Source of the DNA: Nitrospinota bacterium
GTDB lineage: Bacteria; Nitrospinota_A; JADGAW01
Direction of reading: 5' to 3'
Assembly: GCA_015231815.1 (NCBI GenBank)
Contig: JADGAW010000013.1
Coordinates: forward strand, 1 to 21,230
DNA: 21,230 bases
The number at the start of each line of letters is the position of its first letter. Position 1 is the stretch's first letter. Below are positions 15,038 to 21,230 of the stretch, in pieces. The position numbers and the translations under genes were made by a program. The notes under the pieces are model-generated. The model searched no databases and was not told where the DNA came from. It saw nothing but the letters and a program-made list of their open reading frames with translations.

Positions 15038-16156
15038 TTATTTCATGAGCCTCATTATATCGTTGTAAAAGGCAAAGCACATTAACGTTACCAGAAAGGC
15101 AACCCCAACCCTCATTGAGTAGTCCATAAATTTTTTGTTCACTGGTTTACCAATAATCATCTCAATTAAGGAAAACATTATGTGACCGCCATCAAGAACA
15201 GGAATTGGAAAGAGGTTGATGATTGCAAGGTTAATACTGATAAATGCTATAAAAACTGCATAGGGCATAATTCCCGCTTCAGCTTGTTGTCCGGCCATTT
15301 GAAGAATCATGATTGGTCCTCCCACCGTTTCCTTAGGAATAATCCCTTCAATAAGTTTTCCTATTCCAACTAAAGTCATCTGCGTTATATAAATTGTTTT
15401 CTCAATACCCATATAAACTGCCATTATAGGGTTGTGACTTTTGGTTGTATAGTCAGAAGGGTCAAGTTGGATTCCTATGAGCCCAACCTTTTCTGTTTCC
15501 CCAAAAACATTCTTAATCTTAGAACTATGTGGAGTAATGGTAAATTCTAAAAGCTTTGAATCTTCTCTTTGTGCAGAAGCTTCAACAACCCTTTCAATTT
15601 GAAAATTAAGGGGAGTTTCAGGGCTTTTATGCACAATAGCAGTTAATTCGTCCCATTCTGTGATTTTTTTATTATTAATGGCAATGACTTTGTCCCCTTT
15701 TAAAATTCCGGCTTTTTCAGCAGCTTTACCTTCGATGACATTACCAACCGTTGTTCCTGGAACCGGAACTCCAAGCATGTAAACAAATGAAAAAACAAAC
15801 CAGGCAAGCAGGAAATTGAACAATGGACCGGCAAATGCCACAGAAAGTCTTGTAAAAGGACTTGCCATACAAAAGGAGGCTTTCTTTTCTTCTTCCGTAA
15901 GTTCTTCGTCAGGGTCTTCTCCGGTTAATTTTACATATCCTCCAAGGGGAAAAGCACAGAGTTTATATTCTGTCTCTCCTACTTTCTTACTGTATAGAGT
16001 ATGCCCGAAACCCAAAGCAAAGACCTCCACTCCGATACCATTTCTTCGTGCAACAAGAAAATGACCAAGTTCATGAATGAAAATCAAAATACCCAACAAA
16101 AAAAACATCGCAACACCAGTTCTGGCGTAACCAAAAAAATCCATGAGCTGTTCCAC
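15038..16156 (-). CDS. rseP: RIP metalloprotease / site-2 protease
   Basis: A 372-residue polytopic zinc protease of the RseP/MraY-neighbour S2P family, which cuts transmembrane anchors such as anti-sigma factors and cleaved signal peptides. The zinc motif HELGH is at 28-32 in the first helix. The second active-site motif NLFPIPVLDGGH is at 314-325 with Asp322. One PDZ domain lies at ~130-195 (GNVIEGKAAEKAGILKGDKV), where E. coli RseP has two. The start is a GTG at 16156, supported by AGGAG about ten bases upstream; an ATG twelve bases inside is too far from it. It begins 14 bases after lolA, so the two are almost certainly cotranscribed. Confidence 0.95.
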   Translation of the reverse strand: MEQLMDFFGYARTGVAMFFLLGILIFIHELGHFLVARRNGIGVEVFALGFGHTLYSKKVGETEYKLCAFPLGGYVKLTGEDPDEELTEEEKKASFCMASPFTRLSVAFAGPLFNFLLAWFVFSFVYMLGVPVPGTTVGNVIEGKAAEKAGILKGDKVIAINNKKITEWDELTAIVHKSPETPLNFQIERVVEASAQREDSKLLEFTITPHSSKIKNVFGETEKVGLIGIQLDPSDYTTKSHNPIMAVYMGIEKTIYITQMTLVGIGKLIEGIIPKETVGGPIMILQMAGQQAEAGIMPYAVFIAFISINLAIINLFPIPVLDGGHIMFSLIEMIIGKPVNKKFMDYSMRVGVAFLVTLMCFAFYNDIMRLMK

Positions 16157-16170
16157 GTGTGTTTTACTCC

Positions 16171-16830
16171 TTACTCTTCATTATTAAGATTCACTATTTC
16201 CGTACCCTTTGGGACATCTATCTTAAAGATATTAGAGGAAATAGCTTTATTTAGTTGTATATCTTCAAAGATAATTGTAGTTGAATTTTCCAGATTATCA
16301 CTGAAGCTAATACCGCTTAAGAGATAATCAGTTTTACGGATACTGAGAATAAGATACTGCATATTCCCCCCTTTATTCAGGGGGATAAGTTTAACATTAT
16401 AATCACCATTACTTTCAGTCAGGCTGGCTATTTTGTAATGGTTGAGCAGAGAGTCATTTTTATTGAGCAGAAGGTTAATATAGTTGGAACTGTCATCAAG
16501 TTCTTCTACCTTCTTTTTTAACAGTTGATTATCTGGTTTTGAGTAGAAATAAAAGAGATCATCCTTTAGGAGAAGCGTTTCTATTTCTGGATCAGTGTAT
16601 GCCCATTTAACTCTTTTAGGTCTTTTTAAATAAAAGTGCCCCTTGGATTCTTCCTTTTTAAATATTCCGGCGACAGAAATATGTGCTTTTTGAATAAAGC
16701 GGGCTTCTACCGTTATCAGTCCGTCAAACTTTTTTTCCAGTTTTCCTATAACGTCTTTACCCAGATCATTTGCAAAAAGAGGGGTAGAGAAGAAAAGATT
16801 GAATAAAAAAATGAGGAAAGCTGCTTTCAT
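16171..16830 (-). CDS. lolA: outer-membrane lipoprotein carrier LolA-like protein
   Basis: A 219-residue periplasmic protein with a signal peptide (hydrophobic 3-18, likely cut after LFA-N at ~20). The LolA-type half-barrel pattern is visible: VEARFIQKAHI, then GHFYLKRPKRVKWAYTDPE (the RPxRxxWxY signature), LLLKDDLFYFY, and the C-terminal DIQLNKAISSNIFKIDVPKG. LolA shuttles lipoproteins from the LolCDE exporter to the outer membrane. That suits this window, where at least three predicted lipoproteins occur. No Shine-Dalgarno is visible before the ATG. It leads a minus-strand unit with rseP and the GT4/CapD fusion. Divergent LolA-like proteins without proven carrier activity exist, so the symbol is given by homology. 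Confidence 0.85.
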   Translation of the reverse strand: MKAAFLIFLFNLFFSTPLFANDLGKDVIGKLEKKFDGLITVEARFIQKAHISVAGIFKKEESKGHFYLKRPKRVKWAYTDPEIETLLLKDDLFYFYSKPDNQLLKKKVEELDDSSNYINLLLNKNDSLLNHYKIASLTESNGDYNVKLIPLNKGGNMQYLILSIRKTDYLLSGISFSDNLENSTTIIFEDIQLNKAISSNIFKIDVPKGTEIVNLNNEE

Positions 16831-16894
16831 TAAATAATAAATTTGAAGTAAAAAGGAGGTTATTTTAACAAAAATATTTCAAGGTAGAGTTGTT

Positions 16895-16926
16895 TGTTCT
16901 CTCACAGATACAATTATGGGAGAACA
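16895..16926. terminator. 9-bp hairpin between the cytochrome lipoprotein and lolA
   Basis: TGTTCTCTC pairs with GGGAGAACA (one G-T) around a 14-base loop, downstream of the minus-strand cytochrome ending at 16980. On that strand it is followed by AAACAAC, not a U run, so its strength as a terminator is uncertain. Confidence 0.4.
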
Positions 16927-16979
16927 TATCGATTTGACATTCTTTTTCAATGACATCTCAAAATAACTTCTCGCTTAAT

Positions 16980-17363
16980 CTAAGGTTTATCTCGAAGAGT
17001 TTTCATGTAGTCGATAATGATTTTTCTTTGCTCAGGGTCTTTAACACCGGGAAAAATCATTTTTGTGAGAGGTTTAATCCTCTGAGGTTCTTCTATCCAG
17101 CTATTGAGGGTCTCTTCAGTCCACTTACCAAATTGTAGCCCTTTAATTGTTACATAATTGTCATAAACGTTCCATAAGTTTGGACCAACCTTTTTCTGAT
17201 TTGTTTTTACCAAATAGTGACAGGGAGTACAAAGCTTTACTGGTTTAGGTATGTCTTTGTTTGTGAGAGGGTTCAACATCGCTTGATTCTCTTGACTTGT
17301 TTCATTATCTGAACAAGCAGGGAGAAAAAGCGTAAATATTAAAAACAGAGTGACGAATTTCAT
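16980..17363 (-). CDS. monoheme class I c-type cytochrome lipoprotein
   Basis: The frame is open up to 17417, but the ATG at 17363 is chosen because the protein then opens with a clean lipoprotein signal, MKFVTLFLIFTLFLPAC, with the lipidated residue at Cys17. Haem c binds at CTPCH (45-49) and Met102 in LTKMIFPG is the probable sixth ligand, as in class I cytochromes. The C-terminal helix QRKIIIDYMKTL is typical. The segment WTEETLNSWIEEP closely parallels WTEAALDTWLTNP in the next gene upstream, so the two cytochromes are paralogues: one membrane-tethered and one soluble. Likely an envelope electron carrier. No purine-rich ribosome-binding site is seen. Confidence 0.85.
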   Translation of the reverse strand: MKFVTLFLIFTLFLPACSDNETSQENQAMLNPLTNKDIPKPVKLCTPCHYLVKTNQKKVGPNLWNVYDNYVTIKGLQFGKWTEETLNSWIEEPQRIKPLTKMIFPGVKDPEQRKIIIDYMKTLRDKP

Positions 17364-17417
17364 AAGGTGGAGATGTAAAAAAGTAAAACCGGGGGGAAAT
17401 TTACTGCAAAGAAGCAA

Positions 17418-17445
17418 TGGGTCGCAAACATCAGTTTGCGACCCA
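17418..17445. terminator. 12-bp perfect hairpin between the two cytochrome genes
   Basis: TGGGTCGCAAAC pairs perfectly with GTTTGCGACCCA around a four-base loop, seven bases after the upstream cytochrome stop at 17452 and before the next cytochrome start. On the minus strand it is followed by TTGCTTCTTTG, which is moderately T-rich. It may terminate or attenuate transcription so that the soluble cytochrome is made in excess. Confidence 0.65.
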
Positions 17446-17451
17446 CGTTGA

Positions 17452-17790
17452 TTATAGACCTTTTAATGCTTCGATAATTTTTGCTCTTTTCTTTTCTTTC
17501 TTTTGCTTGAAAGTCATTTTAGTGCCTTTTTTTACAGCTCCTGGATTAGTCAACCACGTATCAAGAGCAGCTTCTGTCCATGTATCTCCTAAAGCACCAA
17601 CACCTTCAATGGATATTTTTCTTCCAACAACACCTTTAAGACCTGGTCCAAGGTTGTTCTTTTTTACTTCAGGTCCTTTGTCAAAGAAGTGACATGCTTT
17701 ACAAGGTCCTAGTGGGTTTCCTGCAGAAGATATTGCAGCGGAACCTATCATTACACCAAAAGCAATAGCACCAATAAGTAGTTTCTTCAT
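17452..17790 (-). CDS. small soluble periplasmic class I cytochrome c
   Basis: A 112-residue precursor with a Sec signal peptide (hydrophobic 4-20, likely cleavage after SSA at 23). The mature protein of about 90 residues has one haem site, CKACH (30-34), and a methionine ligand candidate in GTKMTF (Met92), with LGPGLKGVVGRK between them as in short c-type cytochromes. The Lys-rich C terminus (KQKKEKKRAK) would give a basic docking surface. A strong GGAGG Shine-Dalgarno lies just before the ATG, suggesting high expression. Downstream is a strong hairpin and then its lipoprotein paralogue. Confidence 0.9.
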   Translation of the reverse strand: MKKLLIGAIAFGVMIGSAAISSAGNPLGPCKACHFFDKGPEVKKNNLGPGLKGVVGRKISIEGVGALGDTWTEAALDTWLTNPGAVKKGTKMTFKQKKEKKRAKIIEALKGL

Positions 17791-17964
17791 ATATAACCTC
17801 CAAAGTTTAATAATTTATTAAATACGTAAAACAAGTAAGTCTATTTCTCCTCTTCACCTCCTTTTATAAAAATTTTATAAAAAAACTAGAAATGCATTGT
17901 AACACTATAATAATATTTTTTTCAACTACTTTAAATCGATAAAAATTGAAACCCAAGAAACAAA

Positions 17965-18651
17965 ATGAGAAAGAAGAAATTATTAAAAAAGAGTGCTTCT
18001 GATTACTCTAATCTTATCATGCCGGGAACAGGTCTGGAAATAAATAAAGGTCAATGGAACAAAATCTACACAAAAAACAACCCTTTATGGCTTGAATTTG
18101 GAACTGGTAGAGGGAAATATATTACAGAAATGGCAAAACTCTTTCCCCTGAAGAATTTTTTGGGGCTGGATATTAAAATTGACAGGCTTGTTAAGACAGC
18201 AAGCAAGGCTCAAAGAGAAAATCTACCCAATCTTAAATTAGCTTCCCTTAACTATAAATGGCTCTCTCATTTTTTTGACAACAATGAAGCTTCCGGCATA
18301 ATTGTTAACTTCCCCGAGCCAAGAATTAAAGCACGACAGGCTAAGTGGCGATTTTCTCACCCGGCAAATCTGATGCAAATAATTAATGTTCTGGGACTTA
18401 ATGGGGAACTATGGTTAAAAACAGATGACTCAGAGTTTTTTAACTGGAGTTTTCCTTTTCTTGATGAAGTTTTGGAAATAACCTTTTTGTCAAAAGATTT
18501 CAAGGAGAGTAACCCGGCTCTCATAACAGAATACGAAAGTAGATGGATTAATGAAGGGAAAAAATCTATTTGTCTGCGGGGAAAGGTCAAGAAATTATCT
18601 GTTGACACCCAAATTACCAAAAAAAGCTGGAAAGAGGAGTTGAAAAAATAA
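17965..18651 (+). CDS. trmB: tRNA (guanine-N7-)-methyltransferase
   Basis: A 228-residue SAM-dependent methyltransferase of the TrmB family, which makes m7G46 in tRNA. The SAM-binding motif is WLEFGTGRGKYI (42-53), followed by NFLGLDIKIDRL. The family's catalytic segment (usually PDPWPKxRHxKRR) appears as FPEPRIKARQAKWRFSHP (116-133). A substrate-binding TEYESRW is at 188-194. The central motif is more divergent than usual: Trp-Pro is missing and His is replaced by Gln, so activity or specificity may differ. The gene diverges from the cytochrome genes; TATAAT at 17906-17911 is a possible -10, 54 bases before the ATG, without a good -35. Confidence 0.85.
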   Translation: MRKKKLLKKSASDYSNLIMPGTGLEINKGQWNKIYTKNNPLWLEFGTGRGKYITEMAKLFPLKNFLGLDIKIDRLVKTASKAQRENLPNLKLASLNYKWLSHFFDNNEASGIIVNFPEPRIKARQAKWRFSHPANLMQIINVLGLNGELWLKTDDSEFFNWSFPFLDEVLEITFLSKDFKESNPALITEYESRWINEGKKSICLRGKVKKLSVDTQITKKSWKEELKK

Positions 18652-18661
18652 CGTGGTTAGA

Positions 18662-18745
18662 ACGTTGGAAAGTTGGAAGGGGAAAAGGGGTGTTGGTAGA
18701 AGGGTAGATGGGTAAAAAGGTAAAAGAGTCGATGAGTAGAAGGGG
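18662..18745 (+). repeat. degenerate purine-rich tandem repeat, period 8 bp, ten units
   Basis: Ten consecutive 8-base units in fixed phase include ACGTTGGA, AAGTTGGA, TGGTAGAA, GGGTAGAT, GGGTAAAA, AGGTAAAA, GAGTCGAT and GAGTAGAA, then GGGG. Nearly all pyrimidines are T at the same unit positions; the plus strand is almost all purine plus T. It begins 11 bases after the trmB stop. Open frames on the opposite strand here are by-products of the repeat. Confidence 0.7.
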
Positions 18746-18899
18746 ATTAAAATTACAACACCGGAAGGGCAAGCGGGCAACGCAATCTTGACTACCGCAT
18801 CTCACTCTTCACTTTTCACTATTTCTTCTGTCAAGGAATAGTTATGGCACAAAGATTGTACCTGTCAAAAAACTATTCATATAAAAATGGGAGGTAACC

Positions 18900-19079
18900 A
18901 TGGGTACGTTAGCTGTTTCGATTTTGGAAAGACTTGATGAGGATAAAAAAATTACATTTGAAGAAATACAAAAGCTTTACAAAGATAAAACGGTAAAAGA
19001 GGTTGACTTTGTGTCAGAAAATGATGCCCTCTATTTAACCCAAGTAGTCTTAAAAAACGGTGAATATATCTTTAATTAA
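18900..19079 (+). CDS. small acidic protein of unknown function (59 residues)
   Basis: An ATG at 18900 preceded by a near-ideal GGGAGG (18889-18894, five-base spacing) opens a frame to a TAA at 19077. The 59-residue product begins MGTLAVSILERLDEDKKITF, continues with EEIQKLYKDKTVKEVDF, and ends VLKNGEYIFN. It is soluble and acidic, with helix-forming heptads followed by a beta-hairpin-like end (YLTQVVLKNGEYIF). I do not recognise a family. The strong ribosome-binding site, normal codon use and an intrinsic-type terminator shortly after the stop argue that it is real and monocistronic. Confidence 0.7.
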   Translation: MGTLAVSILERLDEDKKITFEEIQKLYKDKTVKEVDFVSENDALYLTQVVLKNGEYIFN

Positions 19080-19113
19080 GAGTCTCTAAGTCTTGAATAC
19101 TTCAGCAACATAA

Positions 19114-19150
19114 GGGGAATGATGCGCTTTACTTCCCCACTTTTTCTTTT
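19114..19150 (+). terminator. rho-independent-type terminator
   Basis: GGGGAA (19114-19119) pairs with TTCCCC (19133-19138) around a 13-base loop, followed by ACTTTTTCTTTT. It ends transcription of the small gene at 18900 before trpS. Confidence 0.65.
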
Positions 19151-19201
19151 TCCCTTCTATTCCCAGCCATTACTCCTCAGTTCCTTTACAAAAAAGTATC
19201 T

Positions 19202-19207
19202 TATAAT
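19202..19207 (+). promoter_or_regulatory. possible -10 element for trpS
   Basis: TATAAT lies 40 bases before the trpS ATG. No matching -35 is seen at 16-18 bases. No T-box specifier structure or trp leader peptide is visible in the short leader. Confidence 0.4.
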
Positions 19208-19247
19208 GGTGTTCCACTTTAACTAATCGGATATTTTAGGAGAAATA

Positions 19248-20234
19248 ATGGCTTTGAAAAGAGTTTTAAGCGGTATGCAACCTTCAGGAAAACTGCACCT
19301 TGGAAATGTGGTAGGAGCCGTAAATAATTGGCTGAAACTTCAGGAAGAATATGACTCTTTCTTCTTCATTGCCGATTGGCACGCCTTAACAACCCACTAC
19401 GAGCATACAGAAAATCTTGTGCAAAACAAACGAGAAATGATGATTGATTGGCTTACTGTAGGGCTTGATCCAGAAAAAGCAACCCTCTTTGTTCAGTCGG
19501 ACAGAAAGGAACATGCAGAATTGCACCCCATATTGTCAATGATTACCCCCCTCTCTTGGCTTGAAAGAGTTCCAACCTACAAGGAAAAAATGGCTCAAAT
19601 ACAGGGAAGGGATTTAAGCACCTACGGTTTTCTTGGCTATCCTGTTCTTCAGACAGCAGATATTCTTCTCTATAAATCAGATATTGTACCGGTTGGAATC
19701 GACCAACTTCCTCACCTTGAACTTGCCAGAGAAATTGTGAGAACCTTTCACCATGTTTACAAAAAGGAAATTTTTACCGAGCCGCAGTCCAAAATGACGG
19801 AAATCCCAAAGCTTACGGGAAATGACGGACGAAAGATGAGCAAAAGTTATGGAAACGCTCTCTTTATAAGTGACCCAGAGGAAGAAGTAAGAAAGAAAAT
19901 TATGAGTTATGTAACCGATACAGCAAGAATTAAGAAAACAGACCCGGGAAGTCCGGAAAATTGTAATTTATTTCCATTACACAAAATTTTTACCAATCAG
20001 GAAAAAAATAATGAGATAGTTGAATCGTGCAAAAATGCTTCTATCGGCTGTGTTGATTGCAAAAAAATCGCTGTTGATTCAGTAAATAAATACCTTGAAC
20101 CAATAAAAGAAAAAAGAAGGGAAGTTGAAGCCTTAAAAGATGATATTGTTGATATGTATAAACAGGGAACCGATAAAGCGAGAACTATTGCTCAGGGAAC
20201 AATGGAGTTAGTTAATAAAACCATAAGGATATAA
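19248..20234 (+). CDS. trpS: tryptophanyl-tRNA synthetase
   Basis: A class I aminoacyl-tRNA synthetase of 328 residues, the normal bacterial length, charging tRNA-Trp. The N-terminal GMQPSGKLHLGN (9-20) contains the HIGH-equivalent His17-Leu-Gly-Asn20. VPVGIDQLPHLELARE (148-162) is the conserved core, and KMSKS is at 196-200 in GRKMSKSYGNALF. The C-terminal CKKIAVDSVNKYLEPIKEKR is the usual helical anticodon-side region. AGGAG sits just before the ATG. Its 3' end overlaps a 15-bp tandem duplication that also supplies the ribosome-binding site of the following gene. Confidence 0.98.
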   Translation: MALKRVLSGMQPSGKLHLGNVVGAVNNWLKLQEEYDSFFFIADWHALTTHYEHTENLVQNKREMMIDWLTVGLDPEKATLFVQSDRKEHAELHPILSMITPLSWLERVPTYKEKMAQIQGRDLSTYGFLGYPVLQTADILLYKSDIVPVGIDQLPHLELAREIVRTFHHVYKKEIFTEPQSKMTEIPKLTGNDGRKMSKSYGNALFISDPEEEVRKKIMSYVTDTARIKKTDPGSPENCNLFPLHKIFTNQEKNNEIVESCKNASIGCVDCKKIAVDSVNKYLEPIKEKRREVEALKDDIVDMYKQGTDKARTIAQGTMELVNKTIRI

Positions 20235-20250
20235 GCCATAAGGATTTAAG
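20221..20250 (+). repeat. tandem 15-bp duplication at the trpS / lipoprotein junction
   Basis: CCATAAGGATATAAG is followed directly by CCATAAGGATTTAAG (14 of 15 identical). The first copy covers the trpS stop codon; the second provides AAGGA just before the ATG at 20252. Confidence 0.8.
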
Positions 20251-20251
20251 T

Positions 20252-20878
20252 ATGAAACCCTCTTTCAGAACCTCACTTACGTTTTTTCTTCTATTTATTT
20301 TTTCTGGATGTGCAACAATCACAGACATTATTCAGGTAAAGCCAAAAAATGATGTCTATTTAACTCAAGGTGGACTGGCAAAGCTTATTGTTGAAAACCT
20401 AGATACAAATAGAATAAAGAAAAGCAGTCTTTATAAAGCAGTTACTTTACCTCCAAAGGTTTCTTCCTTAAAAAATTGGCTTGAAACATCTAAAGAGGCA
20501 GCTTTAATTAGAGAGAGTAATCAGGGAGAAGCCATTATTTCTTTTCTTTCCTTAAATCTTCCAAGCTTTCCCTTTTATGCTGATGAGGTTTGGAACCCCA
20601 ACCGGGAAGTGAGCAGAGGTAAGTTTGCGCTCTTTCTTCTTGATGTTTTAATAATGCTAAAAAATGATAAGGGCTTGTTGAATGAATTTAACGGACAAAA
20701 ATCCCCTTATAAAGATATCAATGGAAATTCAACATACTTTCCAGCGGTCATGGTGAGTTCAAGCAGAGGATTAATGCAGGCATTTAAAACGGCAGATAGT
20801 ACCTTTGAACCAGAAAGGCTCATTCAATACAAAACTGCTGAACAGGCAATACAAAAACTCAAGCAGTTTTTTCCATAA
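20252..20878 (+). CDS. lipoprotein with a C-terminal SLH-like domain
   Basis: A 208-residue predicted lipoprotein: signal helix 8-18 and lipobox IFSGC, lipidation at Cys20. The C-terminal ~110 residues resemble an S-layer-homology repeat. VSRGKFALFLLDVL is the first helix, SPYKDINGNSTYFPAVMVSSSRG is the Asp-x-x...Ala/Gly-rich centre (written here only as its two ends, SPYKDI and SSSRG), and FEPERLIQYKTAEQAIQKL is the final helix pair. An earlier half, LTQGGLAKLIVENL, may be a degenerate first repeat. SLH domains bind cell-wall or surface glycans; in an outer-membrane lipoprotein, a structural or porin-associated role is possible. It follows trpS by 17 bases and ends immediately against the convergent radical SAM gene. 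Confidence 0.65.
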   Translation: MKPSFRTSLTFFLLFIFSGCATITDIIQVKPKNDVYLTQGGLAKLIVENLDTNRIKKSSLYKAVTLPPKVSSLKNWLETSKEAALIRESNQGEAIISFLSLNLPSFPFYADEVWNPNREVSRGKFALFLLDVLIMLKNDKGLLNEFNGQKSPYKDINGNSTYFPAVMVSSSRGLMQAFKTADSTFEPERLIQYKTAEQAIQKLKQFFP

Positions 20879-21230
20879 CTACCCCACAAAATTATATTTT
20901 CTTTCCCTTAAACTGACCCCTAAACTGTCAGCAAGTTTTTCACACTCTTTCAGGTCGTTGTTTTCTGGATAGGTAACAATGGAAATAACAACATTCTGGA
21001 TAGATTTCTTTGACTCTTTAATAAAGTTAAGTAAATTATCAAAGGCATTTTCCTTATCTTTTGGTTGGCATATTTCATTGTATCGCTCCTTTGTTGCAGC
21101 ATTTAAGCTTATCGAAACAGTATCAATAACCTCACCAAGCTCAGGACAGATATTTCTTTTATGAATAAGGTTGCCATGTCCATTCGTATTTAAGCGGGTT
21201 TTTATTCCTTTTGATTTAATGTACCTTGCT
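20879..21230 (-). CDS. TatD-associated radical SAM protein, C-terminal part (cut by the window edge)
   Basis: The minus strand is open from the window edge to a TAG at 20879, giving 117 residues of a C terminus. It reads KTRLNTNGHGNLIHKRNICP, then GEVIDTVSISLNAATKERYN, CQPKDKENAFDNLLNFIKES, and ends SLRERKYNFVG. This matches the second half of the radical SAM enzymes that occur with TatD nucleases: the conserved NTNGHGNLI strand, SISLNA, and the terminal Arg-Lys-Tyr-Asn. The CxxxCxxC cluster motif would be upstream, outside the window. The stop directly abuts the stop of the SLH-like lipoprotein (no bases between), so the two transcripts are convergent. Substrate unknown. Confidence 0.85.
   Translation of the reverse strand, partial: ARYIKSKGIKTRLNTNGHGNLIHKRNICPELGEVIDTVSISLNAATKERYNEICQPKDKENAFDNLLNFIKESKKSIQNVVISIVTYPENNDLKECEKLADSLGVSLRERKYNFVG

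Noticed and set aside
16845..16870. AAGGAGG on the plus strand upstream of lolA
   Set aside because: No start codon follows at a usable distance on that strand.
18595..18805. Minus-strand frames rich in Leu-Leu-Pro-Phe-Tyr-Pro-Ser repeats
   Set aside because: They are the pyrimidine-strand translation of the 8-bp repeat and overlap the trmB end; no ribosome-binding site.
18860..18890. TTGTAC...TATAAA as promoter of the 59-residue gene
   Set aside because: The predicted start site would fall inside the Shine-Dalgarno sequence, leaving no usable leader.

Overview
The window looks like a piece of chromosome from an AT-rich Gram-negative bacterium. LolA and RseP homologues imply an outer membrane and an envelope-stress or regulated-proteolysis system. 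Three separate c-type cytochromes, a haem-c/hemerythrin chemoreceptor, a citryl-CoA-lyase-like enzyme, two DUF507 proteins and a TatD-associated radical SAM protein fit an anaerobic or microaerophilic lineage of the Deltaproteobacteria / Nitrospirota / Nitrospinota / Aquificota type. I cannot place it more precisely from sequence alone. There is no phage, plasmid, IS transposase or CRISPR signature; this is mostly core and metabolic chromosome.

Layout. (1) 1-5.9 kb: a small unknown protein, a DASS/SLC13 anion transporter, two different SGNH-fold membrane-anchored esterase-like proteins in convergent orientation, and a large TMTC-like membrane protein with C-terminal TPRs. This is plausibly envelope or glycan decoration plus anion uptake. 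(2) 5.9-6.9 kb: gene-poor. It holds a long-range inverted-repeat region that folds on paper into a three-way junction (candidate structured RNA or MITE-like element), then the small parvulin ppiC with its own extended -10 promoter. (3) 6.9-8.6 kb: a tight plus-strand operon of diheme cytochrome lipoprotein, citryl-CoA lyase-like protein and two tandem DUF507 proteins. (4) 8.6-16.8 kb: a long minus-strand block: tRNA-Gly(GCC) with a near-perfect promoter, a double cyclic-nucleotide-binding-fold protein, bioC, the chemoreceptor, a GT4 phosphoglycosyl transferase fused to part of a CapD-type protein, rseP and lolA. (5) 16.9-17.8 kb: two related minus-strand monoheme cytochromes c. (6) 17.9-20.9 kb, plus strand: trmB, an 8-bp-period purine-rich repeat, a 59-residue protein, trpS and an SLH-like lipoprotein. 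It is met tail-to-tail by a truncated minus-strand radical SAM gene.

How the genes fit together. lolA, rseP and the GT4/CapD fusion form one envelope-biogenesis transcription unit. The cytochromes and the dual-cofactor chemoreceptor suggest electron transport and taxis toward a preferred redox or oxygen level. The citryl-CoA lyase-like gene suggests citrate cleavage or an rTCA-related step, though no citryl-CoA synthetase is present here. The observations most worth a second look are the chemoreceptor that joins a periplasmic haem-c site to a complete hemerythrin diiron site, the 6020-6159 folded element, the GT4/half-CapD fusion, and the dispersed 8-bp repeat.
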